From a virus, in IMG/VR virus record IMGVR_UViG_3300021378_000116, positions 1 to 28,755 of that record: a stretch of DNA of 28,755 bases; one strand, given 5' to 3'. The first letter of the stretch is position 1; each line of letters opens with the position of its first letter. This document shows, piece after piece, positions 17,297 through 24,269 of the stretch. A program made the translations under genes and the position numbers. The notes beneath the pieces are model-generated. The model worked only from the letters and a program-made list of their open reading frames with translations. It was not told the DNA's origin and made no database searches.

Positions 17297-17463
17297 TTGA
17301 TGTAGTAGTTCTAATTATGATAATATGGTTCGCCCTAGTATCTCTAGTCACATTTATATTCTTTAGTGAAGGCACCAAGGGTATAGAGAAAGAACCCTAC
17401 TATGGTAGAAAGACTGGTAAAGTATACACTGCAAAGTCAACAAGAAAGGATTATATACTATGA
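17293..17463 (+). CDS. 56-residue single-pass membrane protein
   Basis: This ORF starts in a 4-nt ATGA overlap with nrdB and ends in a 4-nt overlap with the glutaredoxin start, so it fills the gap precisely. Residues 3-24 are a transmembrane helix (VVVLIMIIWFALVSLVTF). The rest is a short basic/polar cytoplasmic tail (EKEPYYGRKTGK). The perfect fit between coupled genes argues that it is translated. No function recognised. Confidence 0.65.
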   Translation: MIDVVVLIMIIWFALVSLVTFIFFSEGTKGIEKEPYYGRKTGKVYTAKSTRKDYIL

Positions 17464-17693
17464 TAGAAATATATGGAAAACCCCAATGTCCATTTTGCGA
17501 CAGAGCAAAAGCATTATGTGAACAAAATGGATATGAATATACATACCAGTCATTAGGTACAGATTTCGGCAGAGAAGAGATGATGGAAATGTTTCCAACT
17601 GCCAGAACTTTCCCACAAATCAGAGTTCATGGTGAGAACATAGGTGGTTTCACTGAACTAGAAACATGGTCTAAAGGATATAGAAAGGTATAA
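17460..17693 (+). CDS. nrdC: glutaredoxin
   Basis: A 77-residue thioredoxin-fold protein. Its active site is C10-P-F-C13 (KPQCPFCDRA), followed by the cis-Pro motif TFPQIRVHGENIGGF that binds glutathione. Length is typical of small glutaredoxins. It most likely regenerates the C-terminal Cys pair of NrdA, encoded in the same operon. It overlaps its neighbours by 4 nt and 1 nt. The symbol follows the T4 position-equivalent reductant; grx would serve equally well. Confidence 0.88.
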   Translation: MIEIYGKPQCPFCDRAKALCEQNGYEYTYQSLGTDFGREEMMEMFPTARTFPQIRVHGENIGGFTELETWSKGYRKV

Positions 17694-17947
17694 TGAGAAC
17701 TGTACATCTTTATCTACAGAGAGAACGAGATTGGAATGCAATGGATTTGAGATTGAAACATATCTGTAATACATTGAACCGAGAAGATTACGAAGTTAGG
17801 GTATATGTGTTGGGGTTAGACTTTTATAAGACCGACAAGACTTTGCCCCATGTAGAGTTAGATGGTAAGAAAAAGTCAATAGACAATTTTTGGAATGAAA
17901 CAATAGGCGAAAGAAAACTAGATAATGGAGATTTACTGCAAGAATAA
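17693..17947 (+). CDS. small hypothetical protein
   Basis: An 84-residue protein with an alternating beta-alpha-beta pattern (RTVHLYLQRERD, helix LRLKHICNTLN, strand EVRVYVLGLDFY). This could be a degenerate thioredoxin-like half without a CxxC motif; only one Cys is present. It is coupled to glutaredoxin (TAATG) and overlaps the following gene by 23 nt. No confident function. Confidence 0.55.
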   Translation: MRTVHLYLQRERDWNAMDLRLKHICNTLNREDYEVRVYVLGLDFYKTDKTLPHVELDGKKKSIDNFWNETIGERKLDNGDLLQE

Positions 17948-18248
17948 ACTATTGTTAGAGAAGGCGATAGAGTATGCGAACACATTGGAAATCAGTGCGA
18001 TACCTTCTGTAATCTATATCAAACGACTCCCACCATCATTCACACAACAAGGGTTGATGGAACACCCACGAATCTTAGAGAAAAAACCCTACATTAATAT
18101 CTTTTTGAAACTAAACAAAGAACGATATATCACTCTAGCACACGAGATGATACATGTAAAACAGTACTTAAAAGGCGAAGAAATATGCGAAACTGAGGCA
18201 TATTTAAGAGAGAAAACCCTTGACAATAACCACCAAAAAAGACTATAA
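17925..18248 (+). CDS. minimal HExxH metallopeptidase-like protein
   Basis: A 107-residue protein. Residues 73-77 read H-E-M-I-H in the helical context ITLAHEMIHVKQYLKGE, a textbook zincin active site. E89 or E91 in ICETEAYLRE, 12-14 residues later, could be the third zinc ligand. The N-terminal 60 residues are beta-rich (IPSVIYIK, YINIFLKL), as in very small SprT- or Wss1-like or toxin-type peptidases. No signal peptide, so it would act in the cytoplasm. Its 3' end contains a consensus sigma70 promoter for the next gene. Substrate unknown. Confidence 0.6.
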   Translation: MEIYCKNKLLLEKAIEYANTLEISAIPSVIYIKRLPPSFTQQGLMEHPRILEKKPYINIFLKLNKERYITLAHEMIHVKQYLKGEEICETEAYLREKTLDNNHQKRL

Positions 18249-18249
18249 T
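18220..18249 (+). promoter_or_regulatory. perfect-hexamer sigma70-type promoter
   Basis: TTGACA (18220-18225) is followed by 18 nt and TATAAT (18244-18249). Both hexamers are exact. The ATG at 18256 follows after 6 nt, at the expected +1, with no Shine-Dalgarno. It lies inside the 3' end of the HExxH gene. Confidence 0.7.
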
Positions 18250-18255
18250 CCTACC

Positions 18256-18765
18256 ATGATGAAAGGAAAAGTAAAAAGAGTTTTTATTGATATGGACGGT
18301 GTACTTGCCGACTTCTTAAGAGGGGTCGAAGGTCCGCAGTATTTGGGTGAACCACTTACTAACGATGCAGAAGGTCACTCTACATATGACGATAGAAAAG
18401 AAGAACTAACAAACAAAAGACTGTTTGCAAATTTACCCCCAATGGTCGATATGTACGACTTACTCGCATATGTCAGACATTGTGAAGTACCATGGGAGAT
18501 ATTGACTGCCGCTGGTGAAGTCAACAGACATCTAGTAGTACATGACAAGAACGAATGGATTAAGAGACATGTAGACCCAACAGTTCCAGTCACTTGTACC
18601 TTTACTGGTACTCAAAAGGCGGCATATGCCTTTGAGGGTTCTGTATTGATTGACGACAGAAAGAAGAACATTGATGCGTGGGTCGAGGCAGGTGGTATTG
18701 GTATTGTCCATATAAGTGCAAGAGATACCATAGAACAATTAAAGTTGTTAAGAAATAACGACTAA
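18256..18765 (+). CDS. HAD-superfamily 5'(3')-nucleotidase-like phosphatase
   Basis: A 169-residue protein. I chose the start at the ATGATG pair (18256/18259), because an upstream TTG in frame coincides with a promoter -35 box. HAD motif I is F-I-D12-M-D14-G-V-L-A-D19. A Thr in LTAAGE serves as motif II, a Lys near KNEWIKRH as motif III, and LIDDRKKN as motif IV. This set and the NT5C-like 'DMDGVLADF' string fit deoxyribonucleotidases, which remove phosphate from dNMPs and would fit the neighbouring nucleotide-metabolism genes. Its TAA stop is embedded in the late promoter of the next gene. Confidence 0.75.
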   Translation: MMKGKVKRVFIDMDGVLADFLRGVEGPQYLGEPLTNDAEGHSTYDDRKEELTNKRLFANLPPMVDMYDLLAYVRHCEVPWEILTAAGEVNRHLVVHDKNEWIKRHVDPTVPVTCTFTGTQKAAYAFEGSVLIDDRKKNIDAWVEAGGIGIVHISARDTIEQLKLLRNND

Positions 18766-18768
18766 ATA
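18762..18768 (+). promoter_or_regulatory. T4-type late promoter, leaderless configuration
   Basis: CTAAATA includes the TAA stop of the HAD gene. Five bases (CAAGT) separate it from the ATG at 18774, again putting ATG at the predicted transcription start. Confidence 0.6.
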
Positions 18769-18773
18769 CAAGT

Positions 18774-19061
18774 ATGGAAAGATTAAAAAGATTGTGGAGT
18801 TGGATTCGCAAGACAACTAGATACATATATGAGAACATCAAATCGTTGTTCGTTAAGAGATATCTGGTTACAGTTTCATTCAACAATGTATATGGTGATT
18901 CAGACGATAGAAAATTTATCGCCAAGAAAATTATCGTACAGAAAGAAAAACATCTCAAATTTAGAGATGAAGACAGCAAAGTAGTCGAATACAGAAGTTC
19001 AGGTGGGCTGAACTTTATCATAGAAGATTACGAGTATGAGTATGGACAAGAGACCGAGTAG
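18774..19061 (+). CDS. conserved marine-phage hypothetical protein
   Basis: A 95-residue protein. A basic amphipathic N-terminal helix (MERLKRLWSWIRKTTRY) precedes a small beta-rich domain with VTVSFNNVYGDSDDRKF, KKIIVQKEKHLKFRDED and VVEYRSSGGLNFI. This pattern is shared by a conserved family in marine T4-like phages. No catalytic residues are evident. It is transcribed from a late promoter directly abutting its start codon. Confidence 0.6.
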   Translation: MERLKRLWSWIRKTTRYIYENIKSLFVKRYLVTVSFNNVYGDSDDRKFIAKKIIVQKEKHLKFRDEDSKVVEYRSSGGLNFIIEDYEYEYGQETE

Positions 19062-19119
19062 TGAAGACATATTGTTTTTGTTCTTGTTGTTAGGTGCATT
19101 ACTCATAGTTATATTATAG
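19036..19119 (+). CDS. 27-residue single-pass membrane peptide
   Basis: A tiny ORF overlapping the end of the previous gene by 26 nt and ending 9 nt before the next start. It has a short charged head (MSMDKRPSSEDI) then a Leu-rich transmembrane stretch (LFLFLLLGALLIVIL). An alternative start is the Met at 19042. It is placed just before the spanin pair, so a lysis-related role is conceivable. Coding status rests on composition and fit only. Confidence 0.45.
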   Translation: MSMDKRPSSEDILFLFLLLGALLIVIL

Positions 19120-19128
19120 GGAGTAAAT

Positions 19129-19512
19129 ATGAATCAATTATTTATTGGTATTATACTCGTACTTGGTTTAGGTGGTTACTATCTCTACAATGAGAATATC
19201 ACACTAAAAGAAAATAACGCCAAGTTAGAGTATGCAGTAGAAGAACAGAAAGCGGCAATGACCGCAATGAAAGAGTCTTATGAGAAACAAGGTAAGGCAT
19301 TGTTAAACATGTCTAGAGCAAATGCAGAGATAGAGAAAGAGAAGGCAGAGTATCTATCAATATTTGCACGACATAACTTAGATGTACTCGCACTAAAGAA
19401 ACCTGGCATGATTGAACTAAGATTCAATAATGCAAGTGAAAAGGTTATGGAGGGACTAGAAGATGATACAGAGAAACTTTACAATATCGGCGCTGATAAT
19501 ACTCCTGAGTAG
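19129..19512 (+). CDS. i-spanin-like inner-membrane lysis protein (Rz-like)
   Basis: A 127-residue protein. An N-terminal transmembrane helix at 3-20 (QLFIGIILVLGLGGYYLY) is followed by a periplasmic coiled coil (~27-85, ENNAKLEYAVEEQKAAM...). This is the class I/II topology of inner-membrane spanins. The next gene starts inside its 3' end in another frame and encodes a lipoprotein, matching the nested Rz/Rz1 arrangement. A Shine-Dalgarno, GGGAG, lies 5-6 nt upstream. It would join the o-spanin to fuse inner and outer membranes at the last lysis step of a Gram-negative host. Confidence 0.7.
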   Translation: MNQLFIGIILVLGLGGYYLYNENITLKENNAKLEYAVEEQKAAMTAMKESYEKQGKALLNMSRANAEIEKEKAEYLSIFARHNLDVLALKKPGMIELRFNNASEKVMEGLEDDTEKLYNIGADNTPE

Positions 19513-19984
19513 TTGTTCACTACTACCTGAACGAAAGGTAGAGATAGTCAGTAAACCCCTAGAGATAGAAATCATGCAACCTGATTTACCACGACCAGTA
19601 GAATTGACTGCACCCAAATGGTTTGTAGTATCTGAGGCACGAATAGTAAATCCATGTAAGAGAACATTATCATTTGAACCTAAGAAGTTTGACGAGAATA
19701 AGGTAGAACAACTTAAACGACCAAAGACATGTGAACTAGACCAGAGAGAGAATCCTGACTGGCCATTAGGTTATACATATCTTGACAGATTCTTAGATGA
19801 GATGAAAGAACAGAACAATGGCGAGGTGCTATTTGTTGCAACCTCAGTTGGCGATTACAAAGTCATGGCAGAAGACATGCAAGAACTAAAACGATACATC
19901 AAACAACTTGGTGAAGTCGTACTATATTATAGAGAAGTCACTACAAAGACTGAAGCGAAAGTTAATGAGACCAATAAAGACTAA
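19463..19984 (+). CDS. o-spanin-like outer-membrane lipoprotein (Rz1-like)
   Basis: A 173-residue protein. An N-terminal hydrophobic signal with lipobox L15-S-S-C18 (SALIILLSSCSLLPE) indicates signal peptidase II processing and a lipid-anchored Cys. The mature part starts Pro-rich (QPDLPRPVELTAPKW), as in o-spanins, and then has a conserved domain (VSEARIVNPCK, NPDWPLGYTYLDRFLDE, MQELKRYIKQLGEVVLYYR) seen in marine T4-like phages. That domain is longer than a minimal Rz1, so an extra function is possible. It overlaps the i-spanin gene by 50 nt in a different frame. Confidence 0.7.
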   Translation: MIQRNFTISALIILLSSCSLLPERKVEIVSKPLEIEIMQPDLPRPVELTAPKWFVVSEARIVNPCKRTLSFEPKKFDENKVEQLKRPKTCELDQRENPDWPLGYTYLDRFLDEMKEQNNGEVLFVATSVGDYKVMAEDMQELKRYIKQLGEVVLYYREVTTKTEAKVNETNKD

Positions 19985-20732
19985 TACATTAAAGAACACA
20001 TATGGACCGTGTAGAGGAGAGTATAAACAAACTTTCTCTACACCCATGTTTCAAGGTAAGGCAAACCTCAATCATGAAATTGTCGCAGAACACTGTAGAG
20101 ATGTAGTAGGTAGAATACCAAAGGGTAATACAGAAACAGAATACACAACCTACTTCGAGCACGATTTGAGAGAAGAGACACATAACCAACCATGGTTCAA
20201 CGACTTCGCAAATCAGATGAAAGATACTTACATCGAATTCATCCGTAAAATGTGGCATTTCGATGTGACTGGAATATCTCGACATGACATACACCTATTT
20301 TCATGGGTGAATGTATATAATGAACCACACTCCCATTCAGTTCATAATCATGTCAAGTCCAGACTATCTGGTACCTACTATGTCTCTACAGATTCTAATT
20401 CAGAACCAATTACCTTTTATCATCCTAACATGAGTTCTCTTTTTGGTCATGGCGCCAGTGATGGTCAACACGAAGATGGTCAATATACATTTCAAGGTAC
20501 GCCAGGTGGTCAGACAGAAATGGCATTTTATGCTGAAACTGGTGACTTCTTACTATGGCCCTCGTACTTGACCCATGCAGTACCACAGGGTCGGTCACGA
20601 GGAAAAGGATTAATAGGTGAGATTAAAGATTACGAAAGAATATCAATCTCTTTCAATTTACAACATGCAGAAGATTTAGGGTCATATCATCATGGTGACC
20701 CATTTGATTATGGAGTTTTGAGTAATGAGTAA
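19965..20732 (+). CDS. 2OG-Fe(II) oxygenase (2OG-FeII_Oxy_5-like)
   Basis: A 255-residue protein. I chose the ATG at 19965, which overlaps the o-spanin stop by 20 nt, over a further upstream in-frame ATG. A His-rich motif near residues 122-130 (EPHSHSVHNHVKSRLSGTYYV) supplies the proximal iron ligands. H204 in FLLWPSYLTHAVPQ is the distal ligand. ERISISFNLQH is the terminal strand carrying the 2OG-binding Arg. The 'LSGTYYV...LWPS..H.VP...RISISFN' arrangement is typical of the phage 2OG-FeII_Oxy_5 family. Substrate unknown. It is the first of four adjacent oxygenase genes. Confidence 0.75.
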   Translation: MRPIKTNTLKNTYGPCRGEYKQTFSTPMFQGKANLNHEIVAEHCRDVVGRIPKGNTETEYTTYFEHDLREETHNQPWFNDFANQMKDTYIEFIRKMWHFDVTGISRHDIHLFSWVNVYNEPHSHSVHNHVKSRLSGTYYVSTDSNSEPITFYHPNMSSLFGHGASDGQHEDGQYTFQGTPGGQTEMAFYAETGDFLLWPSYLTHAVPQGRSRGKGLIGEIKDYERISISFNLQHAEDLGSYHHGDPFDYGVLSNE

Positions 20733-21405
20733 ACCAATTATACTAGATGAACTATACAAAATGAAAGGTTCATTTGCAGATGCTAAGTTTGACGGTTTCT
20801 GTTTGACCATAGACGACTTCTATGAGAACGCCGAAGATTTGTATCAACACTTGACTAACAGAGATTACCCAATGTGGAAATATAATCCTGAATCACCAAC
20901 ACGAAATGGTGTAGACTATTACGACTGTAGAATAGTTGACAAGGTTGGTCACCCTACAAGAATCTATGAAACAGAACATCAAAGAATATTAGATGTATGT
21001 CGTAGATACTGGCACAAAGGTGACTACAACTGGTCACGACTATATGAGTTCAACTGTTTTAAAACTGGTGAGATTACAGACCCAAAGTATCAACACTATC
21101 CACACATCGATAGTAAATTAGATACGCCAGACAATTGTGCTACACTCAACATGCTGGTCTATCTTGACAAAGAAGAAGATGGTGGTACAGCAGTTTATGA
21201 TGGTGAATGGATTACTAATGACGAGAACATGAATGTGTTATATCCTGTAGAAGAGAGATTCAACATTCGAACTATGATTAAGGCGAAGTTCAATAGATGT
21301 GTTATATTTCCAGGTAATTATATGCACGGTGCTTGGATTGACAATTATGATAAATACATCGACAACTGGAGATTCACACAAGTGACTTTCTTCCACCCAA
21401 ATTAG
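20725..21405 (+). CDS. 2OG-Fe(II) oxygenase-like protein
   Basis: A 226-residue protein overlapping the previous gene by 8 nt. H127-x-D129 in HYPHIDSK, then NMLVYLDKEEDGGTAVYDG (the central jelly-roll strand and Gly-Gly turn), H201 in NRCVIFPGNYMHGAWI, and R216 in NWRFTQVTFFHPN form a complete 2-His-1-carboxylate plus Arg set with normal spacing. This subfamily is common in marine T4-like phages. It most likely hydroxylates a macromolecule, but nothing here identifies the target. Confidence 0.75.
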   Translation: MSKPIILDELYKMKGSFADAKFDGFCLTIDDFYENAEDLYQHLTNRDYPMWKYNPESPTRNGVDYYDCRIVDKVGHPTRIYETEHQRILDVCRRYWHKGDYNWSRLYEFNCFKTGEITDPKYQHYPHIDSKLDTPDNCATLNMLVYLDKEEDGGTAVYDGEWITNDENMNVLYPVEERFNIRTMIKAKFNRCVIFPGNYMHGAWIDNYDKYIDNWRFTQVTFFHPN

Positions 21406-21414
21406 GAGATAACA

Positions 21415-22203
21415 ATGGCAATTAACATGGGTTCATATACCGACACCAACTTAGGTGGTTCAAATGAACAAGACAACAAAGAAGTAGTAGAAAACAAGTA
21501 CACTGGTGAACAGTTCGAAATAGAACGCAATACAGACTTTATTACAATTCTACCAAACATAATCAATCCATTAGGATGCGAACACATAATGAATGTGTTT
21601 CATGGTTGTCCTATTGATGAAGATGCAGAATATAATCCAGACAATAGTGAGATAATTCCTAGTCAGAAAGTACAAGACCACAATCTATCTTACAAGTATA
21701 TTGCAGACATGAACAAGACACACTTGACATGTTCACCAGGTACAAGAGAGTTTGATGCATGTTTAGAAGTGTTCGAACATTTAATACCAGACCATCCAGA
21801 CTTCGACACAATAACATATATGCAAATTGTACACTATGCTCAAGATTCGATGTTCCCATTTCACAAAGATGTTGCAGAAGACACCGACTTTGGTACTATG
21901 ATATTACAATTGAATGAGGGATATAAAGGTGGTAGATTAATCGTAGATGGAAACTATATTGCAAAGAACGAGGGTACTGCTACATTCTTTAACAACTCAA
22001 CACAAATGTGGCATGGTGTAGAACCAGTCTATGAGGGTGACAGATATGTTTTACTTGTATGGTTTGGAAGAGATGAAGACTCTATGAGAGGAGAGGAAGA
22101 GAACAATGAATCAGAGAACAACGACAGTACCGACAGCGAAATGCAGTCAGTGTCAGAAACTACTGAAACTACAGGAAGTGAAGTACCACTCACCGATGAA
22201 TAA
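21415..22203 (+). CDS. 2OG-Fe(II) oxygenase with acidic C-terminal tail
   Basis: A 262-residue protein with a strong Shine-Dalgarno (AGGAG, 7 nt before ATG). The catalytic set is H150-K-D152 (MFPFHKDVAED), GGRLIVDG, H200 (QMWHGVEPVYEGDRY) and R210 in the final strand (RYVLLVWF). The spacing H200 to R210 matches prolyl-4-hydroxylase-like enzymes. The last ~35 residues are a Ser/Glu/Asn/Thr-rich unstructured tail whose DNA also encodes the start of the next gene in another frame. The SD suggests higher expression than the neighbouring oxygenases. Confidence 0.8.
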   Translation: MAINMGSYTDTNLGGSNEQDNKEVVENKYTGEQFEIERNTDFITILPNIINPLGCEHIMNVFHGCPIDEDAEYNPDNSEIIPSQKVQDHNLSYKYIADMNKTHLTCSPGTREFDACLEVFEHLIPDHPDFDTITYMQIVHYAQDSMFPFHKDVAEDTDFGTMILQLNEGYKGGRLIVDGNYIAKNEGTATFFNNSTQMWHGVEPVYEGDRYVLLVWFGRDEDSMRGEEENNESENNDSTDSEMQSVSETTETTGSEVPLTDE

Positions 22204-22288
22204 CGGTCATGTTGAACATGTCTGGTGTGATGCATATTGCAGTCATGACTGGCATTGTGAGAATAGACCAAGAAATAAAGGATTTTAA
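22106..22288 (+). CDS. 60-residue zinc-ribbon-like protein overlapping an oxygenase gene
   Basis: The first 98 nt overlap the 3' end of the preceding oxygenase in another frame; the rest is unique. A purine-rich Shine-Dalgarno-like tract (GAGGAAGAG) precedes the ATG. The protein has CSQC (residues ~13-16) and, later, WCDAYCSHDWHC, so four to five Cys and several His could form a zinc site. It ends directly at the next ATG (TAAATG). This tight fit supports it as real. DNA- or protein-binding is possible; function unknown. Confidence 0.6.
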   Translation: MNQRTTTVPTAKCSQCQKLLKLQEVKYHSPMNNGHVEHVWCDAYCSHDWHCENRPRNKGF

Positions 22289-22927
22289 ATGAATAATCAC
22301 CATAAGGGTCAAAGAGAATTATATAATGAAAATGGTTGGAAAGACCATGGTGACCACATCAAAACAATTGATGACTGTTTTGACCCAGGTTTGATAGATG
22401 ATTGTGTTGCAGTGTTTGATAATGCAGAAGACCATGGTCTAACAAAGACTAGAGTTGCAGACGGACATAGACAAGCAGGTAAATGGACAGGTGAAGATAC
22501 TTCAGTATACTGGAGTGCAATGGACACAATGATTAATCAACCCCTTAGAGAGTTGGGTGATGTGGTACAATATGAAATATTACCAAAATGGAGTGAAGAA
22601 TATCCACTTGTTGGTTCACAAATGGTCAAAGACATATATGTCAGTCAGTTGAAGATGCAGAAGACAAGACCAACAGAAGGTTATCATTCATGGCATTGTG
22701 AGTATAACAATCAACTACAAAATGTAAGAACAGCACTTGCATTTATGGTGTATCTCAATGATGTAGATGAGGGCGGTGAGACAGAGTTTCTATATCAGTC
22801 AAAGAGAATCGCCCCAAAGTTTAATAGATTTGTGGTCTGGCCCGCTGGGTGGACACATATACATAGAGGTAATCCACCTCTATCGAATGAGAAGTATGTA
22901 ATCACAGGTTGGGTAAGTATTGTATAA
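22289..22927 (+). CDS. 2OG-Fe(II) oxygenase with HxE-type site
   Basis: A 212-residue prolyl-hydroxylase-like protein. The proximal motif reads H136-C-E138 (HSWHCEYNN), with Glu where Asp is usual. The core strand ALAFMVYLNDVDEGGETEF follows, then H190 in VVWPAGWTHIHRGNPP and K202 in SNEKYVITGWV as the likely 2OG-anchoring residue. 'GGETEF...APKFNRFVVWPAGWTH' is a highly characteristic phage 2OG signature. HxE is tolerated in some family members, but the substitution deserves note. Last of the four adjacent plus-strand oxygenases. Substrate unknown. Confidence 0.78.
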   Translation: MNNHHKGQRELYNENGWKDHGDHIKTIDDCFDPGLIDDCVAVFDNAEDHGLTKTRVADGHRQAGKWTGEDTSVYWSAMDTMINQPLRELGDVVQYEILPKWSEEYPLVGSQMVKDIYVSQLKMQKTRPTEGYHSWHCEYNNQLQNVRTALAFMVYLNDVDEGGETEFLYQSKRIAPKFNRFVVWPAGWTHIHRGNPPLSNEKYVITGWVSIV

Positions 22928-22933
22928 AACCAC

Positions 22934-22962
22934 TTGTGCAATCATGCATAATATATTATAAT
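22934..22962 (+). promoter_or_regulatory. sigma70-like promoter, leaderless configuration
   Basis: TTGTGC (22934-22939), a 17-nt spacer and TATAAT (22957-22962). The ATG at 22970 follows after 7 nt. No Shine-Dalgarno precedes that ATG. Confidence 0.5.
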
Positions 22963-22969
22963 AGATTAT

Positions 22970-23314
22970 ATGGGTTATTTGAATTTAGGTACAAGTATCA
23001 AGTACGGTCCTCATGGTAAACGCCGTAAGACCAAGGCATTTAGTACCAAAAGTAAAATGACTAAATATAATGAGTTAATCGCAAGACAGCAAGTTCAATA
23101 TGACCAAGTGATGTCTGAGATAACAACAGAACAATATCCTTCGTATGTAAGTGACAACCTATGTGTCGGTAATCCAACACCACGCAGAGAAAGTCCTATA
23201 TACTCAGGTGAGAGAAAACTAATCGGTATCGGTGTTATGCATAAGTCTAACCTAGTACCGGTATTTGAAGAAGATAAACAATACGCCAAAGATTTGGCAC
23301 GAATGAGGAGATAG
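22970..23314 (+). CDS. conserved marine-phage hypothetical (MHKSNLVPV motif)
   Basis: A 114-residue basic protein. It starts MGYLNLGTSIKYGPHGKRRKTKAF, has a middle 'ESPIYSGERKLIGIGVMHKSNLVPV' block, and ends KDLARMRR. This N- and C-terminal combination is a recurrent, highly conserved small protein of marine T4-like phages, but I know of no established function. It is preceded by a good promoter and no ribosome binding site. Confidence 0.65.
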   Translation: MGYLNLGTSIKYGPHGKRRKTKAFSTKSKMTKYNELIARQQVQYDQVMSEITTEQYPSYVSDNLCVGNPTPRRESPIYSGERKLIGIGVMHKSNLVPVFEEDKQYAKDLARMRR

Positions 23315-23318
23315 AAAA

Positions 23319-24221
23319 ATGGCATTTAATGTTGCTACAGTATGTTTGAAAGACGACCCTACTACCACACCAGAGGATGTTATCAAACTAAAATTATCAA
23401 TGGACGCAAACCGTCTACTAGTACATGAGGGTATGCAGATTAGTGTACTGAATGTGTTCACCGACTATGAGAAATCAGACTTTCTTGCAGTTCAACCAAG
23501 GTGGGCAAGTGAAGAAACTGACCCAAATGTACCATCAAGCATGAGACTCACTACTATTGAGGGTACAGATAATCCAAGTCATGCAATTAAACACTTGTTT
23601 AGAAACGATAGATTTGGTGAACATGACAAAATCATGTACATGCATCCAAGAGTGAAGTGGAGAAATTTAGGTCATAGTATCATTTTCTCTACATTACCAG
23701 ACAAAGGTAATCCTAACCACTCATCATACACAATCAATGAAGAAGACAGAAAGTCAATCATTGAGAACAATTGGGCGACACTTAATCTTGCAATAGATTG
23801 GACAGAATCAGAAGATACTCAATTCATGCCTCAGTTCTTTCAGTTCAACTATGCAGAACATACAGACTTAACTGAGAAGATGTTCGATGGTACACTAGAC
23901 AAGTATGATTCATTCATGCATTTCGTAGAGGGTGAATACACTGAGTTTGTATTACCTATGATGCCTGCAACTCTTGGTAAATACTATGCATGTAATCATG
24001 ACAAGAACAAAGAACTCAATGAGATGTATGAGAAGAATGTTAGAGTATTATTTCCAGAACTATGGCGTGGTACAGGCGGCGATGAAGAGGCGAAGTTCTT
24101 ATCATTCAATCATGATTGGAGAGATATGACTAAACAATGTTCATTGTTATTCTTTGATGAGACAGATGGTCCTATTAGTGACGATTACTTTGCACAAATG
24201 TACCTAGTGTCTAATCCGTAA
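23319..24221 (+). CDS. hypothetical 300-residue protein
   Basis: The start is set by a strong Shine-Dalgarno (GAGGAG, 8 nt before ATG). The N-terminus, FNVATVCLKDD ... ISVLNVFTD, superficially resembles the first beta-alpha-beta of a GT-A fold, but the expected DxD motif is not convincing (DWTESED is the nearest). The middle has aromatic and acidic segments (FMPQFFQFNYAEHTDL, FMHFVEGEYTEFVLP). It is followed 18 nt later by a strong terminator. I cannot assign a function; a carbohydrate- or protein-modifying role near the oxygenases is speculation. Confidence 0.55.
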   Translation: MAFNVATVCLKDDPTTTPEDVIKLKLSMDANRLLVHEGMQISVLNVFTDYEKSDFLAVQPRWASEETDPNVPSSMRLTTIEGTDNPSHAIKHLFRNDRFGEHDKIMYMHPRVKWRNLGHSIIFSTLPDKGNPNHSSYTINEEDRKSIIENNWATLNLAIDWTESEDTQFMPQFFQFNYAEHTDLTEKMFDGTLDKYDSFMHFVEGEYTEFVLPMMPATLGKYYACNHDKNKELNEMYEKNVRVLFPELWRGTGGDEEAKFLSFNHDWRDMTKQCSLLFFDETDGPISDDYFAQMYLVSNP

Positions 24222-24239
24222 GTCATTGATTTGATTGAG

Positions 24240-24266
24240 AAAAGGGACGATATGTCCCTTTTTTTT
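24240..24266 (+). terminator. bidirectional intrinsic terminator
   Basis: AAAAGGGAC (24240-24248), loop GATAT, GTCCCTTTT (24254-24262), with eight consecutive T (24259-24266). On the minus strand the same hairpin is followed by TTTT. It sits between convergent gene ends at 24221 (+) and 24270 (-). Confidence 0.88.
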
Positions 24267-24269
24267 GGT

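Noticed and set aside
18220-18255. TTG start extending the HAD protein upstream
   Set aside because: The extra residues precede the first strand of the fold, and the TTG is part of a perfect -35 hexamer.
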